A stretch of DNA of 30,696 bases from a virus. The stretch covers positions 1 to 30,696 of IMG/VR virus record IMGVR_UViG_3300027779_000099. One strand, 5' to 3'. Each line of letters begins with the position of its first letter. The first letter of the stretch is position 1. This document shows positions 30,551 through 30,696 of the stretch, piece by piece. The position numbers were made by a program, and so were the translations under genes. The notes beneath the pieces were generated by a model. It did no database searches. It worked only from the letters and a program-made list of their open reading frames with translations, and had not been told where the DNA came from.

Positions 30551-30696
30551 ATGGCAGTTAAGACATATAACACAACAAATATATCTTGGAGTAGTACAGA
30601 TGATTGGGCAAACGAAATAGCTAGCAATAGTAATATCTCAGTTTCAGGATCAGCTACATCTTTCGGTGATGACCTCTACCCAGCAACAGGAGCATC
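30551..30696 (+). CDS. Start of a further fibre or structural gene (3' partial)
   Basis: An open frame starts at the ATG at 30551, one base after the previous stop, and runs off the window after 48 codons. The visible protein begins MAVKTYNTTNISWSSTDDW and is Ser/Thr/Asn-rich, as in phage fibre proteins. The function cannot be determined from this fragment. Confidence 0.6.
   Translation, partial: MAVKTYNTTNISWSSTDDWANEIASNSNISVSGSATSFGDDLYPATGA

Noticed and set aside
1-30696. CRISPR array or tRNA genes
   Set aside because: No regularly spaced direct repeats and no cloverleaf-like sequence seen in any gap; gaps are all under 175 nt.

Overview
The window is a block of the late (virion) region of a large, AT-rich tailed phage of the T4-like myovirus group. 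The diagnostic run is terminase large subunit (gp17-like), portal (gp20-like), prohead protease (gp21-like), scaffold (gp22-like), major capsid protein (gp23-like), two neck proteins (gp13- and gp14-like) and a tail terminator/sheath stabiliser (gp15-like), in T4 order. Every gene I can support is on the + strand, genes are packed with 1-11 nt overlaps or short gaps, and TAA, TAG and TGA are all used as stops. Start codons almost never have a Shine-Dalgarno sequence: they sit in A/T-rich stretches or in TAATG/ATGA stop-start overlaps. That start pattern, together with an Asn/Ser- and aromatic-rich lipoprotein of a kind familiar from flavobacteria, suggests a Bacteroidetes (probably marine flavobacterial) host. 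The host call is an inference.

Layout. (1) 1-290 is the end of a tail-fibre-type protein with an S74 intramolecular chaperone. (2) 307-8185 is an accessory block: GIY-YIG-type nuclease, a small tagged protein, a mini kinase-like protein, CHC2/TOPRIM primase, RecB/Cas4-type nuclease, Asn-rich lipoprotein, zeta-toxin-like P-loop kinase, nucleotidyltransferase fused to an HExxH metalloprotease-like domain, HAD phosphatase, zinc-ribbon protein and a membrane-anchored coiled-coil protein. (3) 8251-13237 holds an 833-aa modular protein, a 357-aa protein with an acidic Gly-rich tail, a 93-aa protein and a PD-(D/E)XK-like nuclease. (4) 13246-24826 is the packaging and head module, including a 617-aa protein that shares a domain with the 833-aa protein. 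(5) A clear terminator at 24855-24881 separates the capsid gene from the neck/tail-completion genes. (6) 28067-30696 is a fibre/adhesin region, again with an S74 protein, running off the right edge.

The main observation is a recurring N-terminal peptide, roughly M-(K/R)-x-L-x-x-(I/L)(I/L)-x-E, at the start of at least eight otherwise unrelated proteins. It resembles the capsid-targeting sequence of T4 internal head proteins, which the gp21 protease cuts at (L/I)-x-E. Its presence on enzymes (P-loop kinase, HAD phosphatase, possibly a mini kinase, and a metalloprotease domain through a buried copy inside the nucleotidyltransferase fusion) suggests that this phage packs a set of enzymes in its head and injects them with its DNA. 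Large modular proteins with candidate cleavage sites between domains may be part of the same system.

A second pattern is an octamer, TATTTATA, usually preceded by C, lying just upstream of most of the larger gene groups. It is probably this phage's late-promoter element.
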